A model generated the notes under the pieces. That model was not told the origin of the DNA. It did not search any database and worked only from the letters and a program-made list of their open reading frames with translations. A program made the position numbers and the translations under genes. Shown here in pieces: positions 1 through 8,327 of a DNA stretch of 64,000 nt (position 1 is the stretch's first letter; every line of letters begins with the position of its first letter). The stretch comes from Halomonas zincidurans B6 (GTDB lineage Bacteria > Pseudomonadota > Gammaproteobacteria > Pseudomonadales > Halomonadaceae), in NCBI RefSeq assembly GCF_000731955.1, contig NZ_JNCK01000001.1, positions 1,612,001 to 1,676,000 on the forward strand, given 5' to 3'.

Positions 1-231
1 GTCGAAATCGAGCGGAATATCCAAGGCGTGGGCGCTATCCAGCAGCCGACGGACATGCGCATCGGCGCGGAACAGATGCACCCCGTTCGGTCCCTCGTAG
101 GCGCGCACGCCCTCGAAACAGCCCATGCCGTAATGCAAGGTGTGGGTGAGCAGATGCATCCTGGCATCGCGCCACGCCAACCATACGCCATCGAGCCAGA
201 ACCAGCCGTCGCGATCACTGATCGACTGCAT
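1..231 (-). CDS. ilvE: Branched-chain aminotransferase (class IV), N-terminal part
   Basis: The gene runs off the left edge; 77 N-terminal codons are visible. The translation carries the fold-type IV signature of IlvE-type enzymes: a LLTHTLHYGMGCFEGVRAYE stretch near residues 27-46, followed by GVHLFRADAHVRRL. The enzyme would use PLP to move amino groups between branched-chain amino acids and 2-oxoglutarate. The ATG at 231 is preceded by an AGGGGAGG ribosome site. It lies 55 bases downstream of the DadA-like gene on the same strand, so it may be the last gene of the TRAP/deacetylase operon; in that setting it could act on a catabolic amino acid rather than in biosynthesis. The catalytic lysine is outside the window. 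Confidence 0.8.
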   Translation of the reverse strand, partial: MQSISDRDGWFWLDGVWLAWRDARMHLLTHTLHYGMGCFEGVRAYEGPNGVHLFRADAHVRRLLDSAHALDIPLDFD

Positions 232-286
232 GTCACCCTCCCCTGAACATTGAACGTCCCAGACGTTGAACGATGCCCGTGGCCGA

Positions 287-1576
287 TCACTTGCCGAAGC
301 GCCCCGGGCGAAACGGCGCGATATCCAGCACCGGCATATCGCCATCGATCAACTGAGCGATCAGTTGCGCGCTGCCGGCCGAGAACGTCCAGCCGAAGGT
401 ACCGTGGCCGGTGTTGAAATACAGATTGTCGAGCTTGGCCTGGCCGATGATCGGCGGGCCGTCGGGGGTCATCGGTCGAAAGCCGGTCCACGACTCGGCC
501 TGGTCGAGATCGGCGGCCCCGGGAAAGCGCGATTCCACCGCATGGCGGATGGTCGCCAGGCGCGCCTCGGGAATGCGCCGATCGAACTCGTCCAGCTCGA
601 CGAAACCGGTGGCCCGCAGGCGATCGCCCAGGCGCGTCGCCACGACCTTGTAGCGATCGTCGATCACCGTCGAGCGCGGCGCCCGTTCCGGGTCCTTGAT
701 CGGCGCCGTCAACGAATAGCCCTTGACCGGGTAGATCGGCAGCTTGACGCCGAGCGCCTCAGCCAGCCCCGGCGACTGGCAACCGGCCGAGACCACCAGC
801 GCATCCACTTCCAGCGTCTCGCCTTCGCTCAATGAGGCCGCGGTCGTCGGCACCAGTTGCAGGGCGCTTACCACGCCACGCTCGCGCACGATGTCACGCA
901 CCTCGCTGGCATAGCGGAAGGTGACGCCGAGCCGCTCGCACTCGGCGGCCAGCGCCTGGGTAAAGCGCTGGCAGTCCCCCGTGCCGTCGCCGGGCAACCG
1001 CAACGCACCGACCAGCGGCGCATCACCGCGCAACCCGGGCTCGACCTCGGCCAGCCCCTCGGGCGTCAGCCATTGATGATCGATGCCCATCTCGCTGAGC
1101 AGTCCCGCGGTGGCCTTGAGCCCTTCGGCGGTCGCGTCGTCGCTGGCCAGGTCGATCAGCCCGCCGTGGCCGCCGTCGAAGGCCAGGTCCAGGTTCTCCT
1201 CGAGATCGACAAAGCACTGCCGGCTATACGTGCCCAGGCGCAGCATCGCCCGCTTGTTGGCCTGGAAGACGCCCGGCGCGTTGGCGAAGCGCCAGGTCGC
1301 GGTCAGAAAGCGCAGCGTCCACGGCGTCGGCGGCATGCGCATCTTCAGCGGACCGCTGGGCTTGACCAGCCACGGCAGGGCCTTCTTGATCATCGCCGGC
1401 GAAGCCCATGGATAGACGTAACCGTAGGAGCGCTGGCCGGCGTTGCCGCGACTGGTTTCGAGTCCGGCGGCGTCGAGGCGCTCGATCACGCTGACCCGAT
1501 GACCACGACTGACCAGCGCATGCGCGGTCGTCACCCCGACCACCCCGGCACCGATAATGGCGATATGCATGGTCAC
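287..1576 (-). CDS. dadA: FAD-dependent D-amino-acid dehydrogenase family protein
   Basis: A 429-residue DAO-superfamily flavoprotein. The N-terminus shows a Rossmann FAD site (IIGAGVVGVTTAHAL, residues 6-20), followed by a GNAGQRSYGYVYPWASP segment like that of DadA. The C-terminal FRPMTPDGPPIIG motif near residue 370 is also typical. Length matches DadA (about 430). DadA oxidises D-amino acids to 2-oxo acids at the membrane, passing electrons to quinone. Here the gene follows a deacetylase, a cyclodeaminase-type enzyme and RidA, so a different amino or imino acid substrate is likely. The family is firm; the substrate is inference. Confidence 0.8.
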   Translation of the reverse strand: MTMHIAIIGAGVVGVTTAHALVSRGHRVSVIERLDAAGLETSRGNAGQRSYGYVYPWASPAMIKKALPWLVKPSGPLKMRMPPTPWTLRFLTATWRFANAPGVFQANKRAMLRLGTYSRQCFVDLEENLDLAFDGGHGGLIDLASDDATAEGLKATAGLLSEMGIDHQWLTPEGLAEVEPGLRGDAPLVGALRLPGDGTGDCQRFTQALAAECERLGVTFRYASEVRDIVRERGVVSALQLVPTTAASLSEGETLEVDALVVSAGCQSPGLAEALGVKLPIYPVKGYSLTAPIKDPERAPRSTVIDDRYKVVATRLGDRLRATGFVELDEFDRRIPEARLATIRHAVESRFPGAADLDQAESWTGFRPMTPDGPPIIGQAKLDNLYFNTGHGTFGWTFSAGSAQLIAQLIDGDMPVLDIAPFRPGRFGK

Positions 1577-1583
1577 TCCCTGG

Positions 1584-2747
1584 CTACTCCGGCGTTTTCA
1601 GTAGGTCGGCAACGACGCCATCCGCCGCGTCGAGATCGGCATAGGCGGACCAGCCCCGGCGCCAGTCGTCGATCAACTCGCGCTGGTGCGGCTGCAACGC
1701 CTGATAGCCCCAGGCGGCGATCTCGGCGTCCTGCGGATCGGGCACGTCGATAGCGCTGCCGGCCAGCCGGGCGATGACCGCATGCCCGCATAGCGGTACG
1801 TAGCCCTCGGAATAGCCGCCCTCGTGGATCATCACCAAGCGTCCTTCGCAGAGCTGCTCGGCCAGTCCCTTGAGCTGTGCAGTCATCGTCGCGAAGGCGC
1901 TGCTGTTGAGCAGCATCTTGCCCAACGGGTCCTTGCCGCAGGCGTCAAAGCCGCAGGCGACGACGATCAGCTCGGGGCGAAAAGCCGCCAGCGCCGGCAG
2001 CACCAGACGTCGCATGGCGTAATGATAGGCGTCGGTGCCGCAGCCCGGCGGCAGCGGCAGGTTGAGATTGCCGCCGAGTCCCGCTCCTTTACCCTGCTCG
2101 TCGAATTCGCCGGTGTCCAGCGGGTAGTTGCCGGCCTGGTGCAGCGAAATCGTCAGCACCTCCGGATCGTCGTAGAACGCCGCCTGGCTGCCATTGCCGT
2201 GATGCACATCCCAGTCGAGTATCGCGACCCGCCCCACCTGGCCAAGCGCGCGGGCGCGGCGCACTGCAACCGGGATGTTGCCCAGCAGGCAGAAACCGCG
2301 GCCGCGATCGGCCTCGGCGTGGTGCCCGGGTGGGCGGCACAGCGCATAGGCATTGCCCCGTCGCCCCAGCGCGACATCCTCGATGGCGGCGATCGCCAAC
2401 CCGGCGGACTGCTTCGCCGCCGCCAGGCTGCCGGCGGTATACGGCGCGCAGTCGCCGCCATCGCCCAATCCGCGCCGGCTGCCAGCCTCGAGTTCATCCA
2501 GGTAGCGCGGCGCATGGAAACGCTCGAGGTCTTCGCGGCTGGCCGGCGGCGGCTTGCAGACCGCCAGCGCGTCGATCAGCCCCGAGACCTCGAGCAGGTT
2601 CTTGAGCCGGCGCTTGCTCTCCGGGCTCTCCGAGGCCGGTTGCGGCTGCAGGAATTCGCCGGGCGCCGCGAACACCCCGATCGCCCCCGGATCGTGCCAG
2701 AAGCAGCGCTCGTGCCAGTAGAACCCGGTCGTCTTCGGGCCCGTCAT
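1584..2747 (-). CDS. Histone-deacetylase-fold hydrolase (class II HDAC / acetylpolyamine amidohydrolase family)
   Basis: A 387-residue zinc amidohydrolase. Visible motifs are CRPPGHHAEAD (catalytic His pair), DWDVHHGNGS (zinc Asp and His), CGFDACGKDPLG (second zinc Asp) and HEGGYSEGY (catalytic Tyr). The bacterial family removes acetyl groups from acetylated amines, polyamines or acetyl-lysine side chains. A longer open frame reaches back to 3080, but that upstream part is a shadow of the next gene. The ATG at 2747 overlaps the stop of the cyclodeaminase gene by ATGA, which fixes the start and shows translational coupling. It is one of two HDAC-fold genes in this operon. Confidence 0.85.
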   Translation of the reverse strand: MTGPKTTGFYWHERCFWHDPGAIGVFAAPGEFLQPQPASESPESKRRLKNLLEVSGLIDALAVCKPPPASREDLERFHAPRYLDELEAGSRRGLGDGGDCAPYTAGSLAAAKQSAGLAIAAIEDVALGRRGNAYALCRPPGHHAEADRGRGFCLLGNIPVAVRRARALGQVGRVAILDWDVHHGNGSQAAFYDDPEVLTISLHQAGNYPLDTGEFDEQGKGAGLGGNLNLPLPPGCGTDAYHYAMRRLVLPALAAFRPELIVVACGFDACGKDPLGKMLLNSSAFATMTAQLKGLAEQLCEGRLVMIHEGGYSEGYVPLCGHAVIARLAGSAIDVPDPQDAEIAAWGYQALQPHQRELIDDWRRGWSAYADLDAADGVVADLLKTPE

Positions 2748-3694
2748 GAAGCGCCCCGTTCGTCCGCCAGACGTTCCCAGACCTCGATCGCCGCGGCCAG
2801 ATCCTCCAGCGAGGCGCCGACCGACTTGAACACGGTGATCGCCTGGTCGTCGCTGCGTCCGGGCCGTTCGCCGCGCAGCAGCTCGGCCAGCTCGCCGCGG
2901 ATCGAGGCGAACTCGAAGGCGCCCTCGTCGATCGCCTGGTGAATGTCGCCGGCCTCGCCTTTTGCCCCGGCATAAGTATCGACGAACACTTCGCCACGGG
3001 TCAGGCACGCGGCGTCGCTCTCGCGCATGCTCGGCCGAAAGGCGCCGATCAGATCGAGGTGCGCGCCGGGTTTGAGCCATTCGCCACGCACCAGCGGCTC
3101 GCTGGAGAGCGTCGCGCAGCTGACGATGTCGGCCTCGCCCACCGCCGCGGCAAGCTCGTCGACCGCCGCGCAGTCGAAGCGTGATGCATACTCCTCGGCC
3201 AGCCGCGCCGCCTTCGCCGAATTGCGGCCCCAGATGCGTACCCGCTTGATCGGGCGCACGGCGGCGTGCGCCTCGATCAGCATCGGCGCCAGCTTGCCGG
3301 TGCCGATGACCAGCAGCGATTCGGCATCGGCGCGGGCCAGTGCGCGACAGGCCAACGCCGAGGCCGCCGAAGTCCGCCGCCGGGTCAGCTCACCGCCTTC
3401 GATGCACGCCAGCGGGCGGCCGTGATCGCCCTCGCAGAGCAGATAGACCCCGGCGATCGCCGGCAGCCCGTGTTCGGCGTTCTGCGGGAACACGTTGACC
3501 ATCTTCATGCCGATGTAGCCGTCCTTCTCCCACGCCGGCATCAACAACATGGTCGCCTCGCCGTCGCCACGCTGCATCGTGTGATGGTGGCGCGGCGGCG
3601 CCTCTACCCCCTCGACGAAACAGCGCGCCAGACGATCGACCAGCGGCACCCAGGGCATCGCCCCGGCCACCTCCTGCGCGGTAATCATGCGCAT
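2744..3694 (-). CDS. Ornithine cyclodeaminase / mu-crystallin family protein
   Basis: A 316-residue protein of the OCD/mu-crystallin family. A nucleotide-binding Rossmann segment (LLVIGTGKLAPMLIEAH) lies near residues 126-142 and a GRNSAKAARLAEEY segment follows. A GYIGMKMVNVFPQN stretch near residue 60 matches the family core. Members are either NAD-dependent cyclodeaminases (ornithine to proline) or NAD(P)H-dependent reductases of cyclic imines such as 1-pyrroline-2-carboxylate. The stop overlaps the HDAC-fold gene by four bases and the start lies next to the ridA stop. Which of the two reactions applies cannot be read from the sequence. Confidence 0.8.
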   Translation of the reverse strand: MRMITAQEVAGAMPWVPLVDRLARCFVEGVEAPPRHHHTMQRGDGEATMLLMPAWEKDGYIGMKMVNVFPQNAEHGLPAIAGVYLLCEGDHGRPLACIEGGELTRRRTSAASALACRALARADAESLLVIGTGKLAPMLIEAHAAVRPIKRVRIWGRNSAKAARLAEEYASRFDCAAVDELAAAVGEADIVSCATLSSEPLVRGEWLKPGAHLDLIGAFRPSMRESDAACLTRGEVFVDTYAGAKGEAGDIHQAIDEGAFEFASIRGELAELLRGERPGRSDDQAITVFKSVGASLEDLAAAIEVWERLADERGAS

Positions 3695-3695
3695 G

Positions 3696-4052
3696 TCAGC
3701 TCTCCGTCCGGGCCGCCGTCACCATGATCTCGACCTTCCACTCCGGCTTGGCCAGCCGGGCCTCGACACAGGCGCGCACCGGCGGGCGACCCGGCGCGAC
3801 CCAGGCATCCCAGGCAGCGTTCATGGCGTCGAACTCGGCCATGTCGGTGACCCAGATGGTCGCCGAGAGCATATGGTCCTTGGCCGAGCCGGCCTTTATC
3901 AGCTTGGCCTCGATGGTTTCGAGCACCTGGCGGGTCTGGCCCTGCATGTCGGCGCTGGCATCGTGCGGCACCTGGCCGGCCAGATAGACGGTGCCGTTAT
4001 GCACGGCAGCCTGGCTCATGCGCTGGTTGGCGTCGGCGTATTCGATGGTCAT
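3696..4052 (-). CDS. RidA/YjgF/UK114 family enamine/imine deaminase
   Basis: A 118-residue RidA-superfamily protein (DANQRMSQAAVHNGTVYLAG at the N-terminus, GRPPVRACVEARLAKPEWKVE near the C-terminus, with the conserved RA.VEARL arginine). RidA proteins hydrolyse reactive enamine/imine intermediates released by PLP or flavin enzymes. The open frame extends to 4088, but the ATG at 4052 has an AAGGA ribosome site seven bases upstream and gives the usual family length, so it is preferred. Placement beside a dehydrogenase and an OCD-family enzyme fits a role in clearing imines from this pathway. Confidence 0.85.
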   Translation of the reverse strand: MTIEYADANQRMSQAAVHNGTVYLAGQVPHDASADMQGQTRQVLETIEAKLIKAGSAKDHMLSATIWVTDMAEFDAMNAAWDAWVAPGRPPVRACVEARLAKPEWKVEIMVTAARTES

Positions 4053-4117
4053 GGCGTGTTCCTTGCTGTCGAATGAAACGATGAACAAAGCGCTGGTTTC
4101 CGGCGATGCATGCCGGC

Positions 4118-5103
4118 TCAGTTGGTGTTGAAACCGCGTAGAAACGCGGCAAGGTTATGCTCCAGACTGGCCGTCGGGTAACCGCCTTCCTGAACCACCA
4201 CGCAAGGCAGATCGAGCGCGGCCAAGCGTGCGCCGAGCGGCGCGAAGTCAGCGGTTTCCAGGCTCAGTCCGGCCAGCGGGTCGTCCTTGTGGGCATCGAG
4301 GCCCAGCGCGATGACCATGGCATTGGGGACGAAGGCTTGCATATCGCCCAGCAGGCACTCGAGGGCATCCAGGAAGACGACTCCATTGCTACCGATAGAT
4401 AACGGTATATTTAAATTGCAATCCAACCCTTCTCCTTCGCCGCGCTCCTCGGCGCCGCCCCAGAAGAACGGATAGAAACCACTGGGGTCGGCGTGCAGCG
4501 AGCCGGTCCAGACATCACCGCGCGCGTAGAAGATGTCCTGGGTGCCATTGCCGTGATGCAGGTCGACATCGACGATGGCGACCCGCGCGAAGCGTTCGCG
4601 CAGCACGCTCGCCGCGAGCGCTGAATTGTTGAAAAAGCAGAAACCGCCGGCGCGCTCCGGTCCGGCGTGATGGCCCGGCGGCCGGCACAGCGCATAGGCC
4701 GTGTCGTCGCCATCGAGCACCGCCTCGGCGGCGGCCTCGGCGCTCGCCGCGCTGGCCAGGATGCCGGCGAAGCTGTCGGCACCGATCGGGCACGCCATGT
4801 CGTGCATGTGCCAGCCGGCCTGGCCGATCGGATGTTCGGGATAGTGATGCCCGCCGCCGGTCGGATGCACGTTGGGCGCAACCCGCTCGGCGGCGCCCGG
4901 CAGTGCCTGCCAGCGGGCATGGATGCTCTCGAGGAAGGTCAGGTAGCGCGGCGTGTGGATCCGCATGAGACGCTCGCGCAGGCGCGGCGTACCCGCCGGC
5001 TCCGGGGCCCCCCCGGCCCCTCGGGCGATGGCGCCGGCGCGCCCCGTAGCAGGAAAGTCTCCGGGGCATGGCGATCCTGCCGGGGCGAATAGAAGTACTT
5101 CAT
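4118..5103 (-). pseudogene. Acetylpolyamine amidohydrolase-like gene with apparent frameshift
   Basis: Two frames together give one HDAC-fold protein. The first starts at ATG 5103, seven bases after the DctM stop and behind a GAGGTGG ribosome site, and begins MKYFYSPRQDRHAPETFLLR, a normal family N-terminus. The second (from 4966) starts MRIHTPRYLTFLESIHARW and holds CRPPGHHAG, DVDLHHGNGTQ, LGLDAHKDDPL and QEGGYP. Switching needs a -1 shift, equal to one lost base. The likely site is the run of seven C (5008-5014 on the plus strand). It could be a real mutation, a sequencing error in a homopolymer, or programmed slippage. If translation began at 4966 the N-terminal part would be missing. Confidence 0.7.
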
Positions 5104-5110
5104 GACCACC

Positions 5111-6388
5111 TCAATCGAGCAGGCTGGGAATCCAGGTCGACAGCGCCGGGAACAGCGCCAGCAATACCACCACGCTGATGAACGCGGCGTAGAACGGCAG
5201 CGAGGCGATGATCGCCCGCTCGTAGGGCACCTGGGCGATCCGCGCCGCGGTCATCAGCGTCATGCCCACCGGCGGCGTGACGTTGGCGATGTTCAGCGTG
5301 ACGATCATGACGATCGCGAAATGCAGCGGGTCGAAGCCCAGGCTGACCATCGCCGGCACCACCACCGGGCCGATGACCACCAGCGCCGGCAGCACGTCCA
5401 TCACCGTGCCGATGACGATCAGCAGCAGGCAGACCAGCATGATCTGGACGAAGGCCACGTCGCTCAAGGTGGTGATCAATTCCGCGGCGTCGCGGGCGAT
5501 CCCCGAGCGGGTGACGAACCAACCGAGCACCGCCGAGGTGGCGAGCAGGAAGAACACCACCCCCGAGAAACGCACCGTGGTGACCAATGCCTCCCACACC
5601 TTGCGCAGCGTCAGGTTGCGGTAGAACACGAAGCCGATGGCGATCGCGTAGACCGCGGCGAACCCCGACGCCTCGGTGATGGTGGTCAGCCCCGAGAGGA
5701 TGCCGCCGAGGATGATCAGCGGCACCAGCAACGCCGGCAGCGCCGAGAGGAAGGCCAGGATCGCCACCTTGAGCGGCGTGGCGCCCTGCTTGGGATAGCC
5801 GCGCAGCCACGAGATCACGATGCTGACGACCAGCAGCGCCACGGTCATCAACACGCCGGGCAGGATGCCGCCGGCGAACAGATCGATCACCGAGATGTCC
5901 CGAAGCAGCGTGGCGTAGACCACCATCACCACGCTGGGCGGGATGATCGGCCCGATGATCGACGAGCAGGCGGTGATCGCCGCGGCGTACTCGGCGTCGT
6001 AGCCCTGCTTCTTCATCTCGGGGATCATGATCTTGCCGATCGCCACGGTATCGGTGATCGCCGCGCCGGTGAGCCCGGCGAAGAACAGCGACACGGTGAC
6101 ATTGACGTGGCTCAGCGCGCCGCGCACGCGGCCCAGCAGCGCATTGTTGAAGGTGATCAGCTTCTGCGTCAATCCGCCCTGGTTCATCAGCTCGGCGGTG
6201 AAGATGAAGTACGGCACGGCGATCAGCATGTAGCCGGATACCCCCGAGAACATGCGATCGGCGATGATCCCCACCATCCGCTCGCCGCCCAGCGAATAGA
6301 CCCCGGCGACCCCAGAGATCGCCATCACCACGGCCACCGGAGCGCCGATCAGCAGCACCACCACGAAGGCTACGATCGCAACGCTCAT
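5111..6388 (-). CDS. dctM: TRAP transporter large permease (DctM family)
   Basis: A 425-residue, very hydrophobic protein with about twelve predicted membrane spans. Signatures include SLFFAGLTGAAITDTVAIGK, IIGPIIPPSVVMVVYA and NIANVTPPVGMTLMTAA, all typical of DctM. It forms the sodium-coupled membrane channel that takes substrate from the DctP binding protein into the cytoplasm, together with DctQ. Its start overlaps the dctQ stop by ATGA. TRAP systems carry organic acids, ectoines and N-acetyl compounds; the linked deacetylases suggest a carboxylated or acetylated amine, which is inference. Confidence 0.92.
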   Translation of the reverse strand: MSVAIVAFVVVLLIGAPVAVVMAISGVAGVYSLGGERMVGIIADRMFSGVSGYMLIAVPYFIFTAELMNQGGLTQKLITFNNALLGRVRGALSHVNVTVSLFFAGLTGAAITDTVAIGKIMIPEMKKQGYDAEYAAAITACSSIIGPIIPPSVVMVVYATLLRDISVIDLFAGGILPGVLMTVALLVVSIVISWLRGYPKQGATPLKVAILAFLSALPALLVPLIILGGILSGLTTITEASGFAAVYAIAIGFVFYRNLTLRKVWEALVTTVRFSGVVFFLLATSAVLGWFVTRSGIARDAAELITTLSDVAFVQIMLVCLLLIVIGTVMDVLPALVVIGPVVVPAMVSLGFDPLHFAIVMIVTLNIANVTPPVGMTLMTAARIAQVPYERAIIASLPFYAAFISVVVLLALFPALSTWIPSLLD

Positions 6389-6957
6389 GTCCGGACCTCC
6401 CGGTTGCTGTCCAGTTCGGCGTCATCCCTGTCCGCATCGCCCAACGCCTCGTCGATCAGCGCATTCTCGTCGCTGAAGTGTTCGAGCAGCTCGAAGCCGT
6501 AGACCAGGTGCAGCAGGAAGATCAGCCCGGTCAGCGGCACGGTCACCGCCGTCCAGCGATACGAGATCTGGATGTTGTCCGAGACCATGTAGACCTGGGT
6601 GGCGTTGAGGAAGTATCCCCAGCCGTACCAGACCATCAGCAGCGCGAAGAACGCCATCACCGCCAGCGTGGCGATCGCCGAAGCCTTGACCAGCGGCGCG
6701 GGCAGCAGCCTGACCAGCAGCGTCATCGCCACATGCTCGCCGGAGCGCAGCGCGATGGTGATCGAGATCAGACCGATCCACGGCAGGAACAATCGAGCCA
6801 GGGAATAGGTCCAGCTCAGCGCCGATCCGGTGGCCAGGGTATACAGAAAGCCGACGAAGGAGATCGCCAGCATGCCCAGCACACAGCCTACACAGATCAC
6901 GATGCAGGCCGTGTTGACGACGTCGCTGACACGCCGCGTGGTTGCCAATATCGCCAT
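6385..6957 (-). CDS. dctQ: TRAP transporter small permease (DctQ family)
   Basis: A 190-residue membrane protein with four predicted helices, the normal layout for DctQ. The segment following residue 60 (ISITIALRSGEHVAMTLLV) contains the family's conserved GEH-type motif between helices 2 and 3. It pairs with DctM in the inner membrane. The stop overlaps dctM by four bases. The gap of 89 bases to dctP upstream is short enough for co-transcription. The C-terminal tail is acidic and soluble. Confidence 0.88.
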   Translation of the reverse strand: MAILATTRRVSDVVNTACIVICVGCVLGMLAISFVGFLYTLATGSALSWTYSLARLFLPWIGLISITIALRSGEHVAMTLLVRLLPAPLVKASAIATLAVMAFFALLMVWYGWGYFLNATQVYMVSDNIQISYRWTAVTVPLTGLIFLLHLVYGFELLEHFSDENALIDEALGDADRDDAELDSNREVRT

Positions 6958-7046
6958 GGAATCGCCCCGAATGCTGCGCCCGGCAGCCAGGAAAGAGGGA
7001 ACAACCGGGGTATGGCCCGGTCGTCGTCTAGGCCATCAGCGCTCGG

Positions 7047-8129
7047 TTACTGACCGTAGCGCTGATACGCCTGCTCGGGCAGCGATTCGCCCAGCGACTC
7101 GACTTCGGCAAGCATGTCGTCGACCAGTTGCGCATCCATGCCGTAGTCGTCGACGATCCATGTCTTCCACGCCGGCCGGGCGATCTCGGCCATCTTGGCG
7201 CGCTCCTCGGTGGGCATGATGTAACACTCCTTGAACAGCTCGCAGGACTTCTGCCAGCTGGCCGTGGCCAGTGCCGCCGACGCGCCGTGGCTGAGCGTTA
7301 TCGCCTCGCGGGCCGACTCGGTGATCGCCCGCTGGTACGCTTCCGGCAATTGCTGATACCAGGCCTCGCTGACCACCCAGCTGGCGCTGTTGTAGACGTG
7401 GCCGGTGAGCGTGGTGTAGTCGGTGACCTCGTCGAGCCCGTAGGTGGTATTGATCACCGGGGCGTTGAACTGACCGTCGGCAAGGCCGGTTTCCAGCGCG
7501 GTGATCAGCTCGCCCCACGGCAGCGGCGTGGCCGAGGCGCCCAGCGCTCGCATGATGGCGACGTGGGCGGGGTTCTCCTCGGTACGAATATTCAGGCCCT
7601 TGAGATCGTCGACGGTCTTGATCAGGCGCTCGTTGTTGGTGAAGGCGACGAAGCCGCCGCCGTCATCGAAGGTGCCCAGGTAGCGCATGTCGGCGGCTTC
7701 GACGGTGCCCTTCATGAAGTTGGCGAACCACTCGCCGTCGAAGAACGCCCAGGCCTGGCGCCAGTTCTTGAACAAAAACGGCGCGGTGACTACCTGATAG
7801 TCACCGTAGAACGACGACATCGCCCCCGAGGTGAGAATCGTCGACTGCAGCGCACGGCCGCCGGCCTGCACCTGCGAGCCGGTCTCCACTTCCGAGCCCA
7901 GCTGGCCACCGCCGAAGATCGAGACCGTGACGTCGCCATCGGTACGCGACTCGACCAGCTCCTTGAAGTGCACCAGGGCCGGATAGATGCTGTTGTTGCT
8001 CAGGTTTTCGGGAATCAGCGTGGCGATCGCCATCTCGTATTCCTGGGCCTGGGCGGCGGTGCTCAGCGAGATGGCAAGCGGCAGTGCGGCTAGCGCGGCA
8101 CCGGTAGCGAAGAGATTGTGTAGCGACAT
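7047..8129 (-). CDS. dctP: TRAP transporter substrate-binding protein (DctP family)
   Basis: A 360-residue periplasmic solute receptor. A Sec signal peptide covers about residues 1-28 (hydrophobic stretch ending AAQA before QEYEMAIATLIP). The DctP core motifs are seen: VTVSIFGGGQLGSE near residue 65 and a GLNIRTEENPAHVAIMRALG segment near 175, whose Arg usually salt-bridges the substrate carboxylate. It would capture the substrate for DctQM. It is the first gene of the minus-strand operon, so the promoter should lie in the 198 bases up to bioA; I could not pick out convincing -35/-10 boxes there. Confidence 0.9.
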   Translation of the reverse strand: MSLHNLFATGAALAALPLAISLSTAAQAQEYEMAIATLIPENLSNNSIYPALVHFKELVESRTDGDVTVSIFGGGQLGSEVETGSQVQAGGRALQSTILTSGAMSSFYGDYQVVTAPFLFKNWRQAWAFFDGEWFANFMKGTVEAADMRYLGTFDDGGGFVAFTNNERLIKTVDDLKGLNIRTEENPAHVAIMRALGASATPLPWGELITALETGLADGQFNAPVINTTYGLDEVTDYTTLTGHVYNSASWVVSEAWYQQLPEAYQRAITESAREAITLSHGASAALATASWQKSCELFKECYIMPTEERAKMAEIARPAWKTWIVDDYGMDAQLVDDMLAEVESLGESLPEQAYQRYGQ

Positions 8130-8327
8130 GAGGGATTCCTTGCTTGGCTTGTTGTTGTAGCGTTCATCGAGAACGATTGCTACTTAGCCTAGCCAATTAC
8201 CGCATGTGCAGCTTGCCCGGGGCTCGGCAGTTTTTGCCCGAGACTCTGGAAACGTGCCGCGCGGTATGCGAAAGCGCCACGCCGAGCAGCAGGCGATGGC
8301 TGTCGGTGGTGCCTATGCCGCTACGGC

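Noticed and set aside
2748..3080. N-terminal extension of the first HDAC-fold gene, giving a 498-residue protein
   Set aside because: The extension is antisense-frame shadow of the OCD-family gene, has no family similarity, and the ATGA overlap at 2744-2747 gives a normal start.
5008..5014. Programmed -1 frameshifting as the explanation for the split deacetylase
   Set aside because: A G-run could serve as slippery sequence, but no downstream stimulator was identified and a simple indel or sequencing error is more likely; kept only as an option to test.
1..8129. Ectoine/hydroxyectoine degradation (doe/eut) cluster
   Set aside because: An OCD-family gene and a TRAP transporter occur in such clusters, but the ectoine hydrolase (M24-type DoeA), DoeB-type deacetylase and DoeC/D are absent; the hydrolases here are HDAC-fold.
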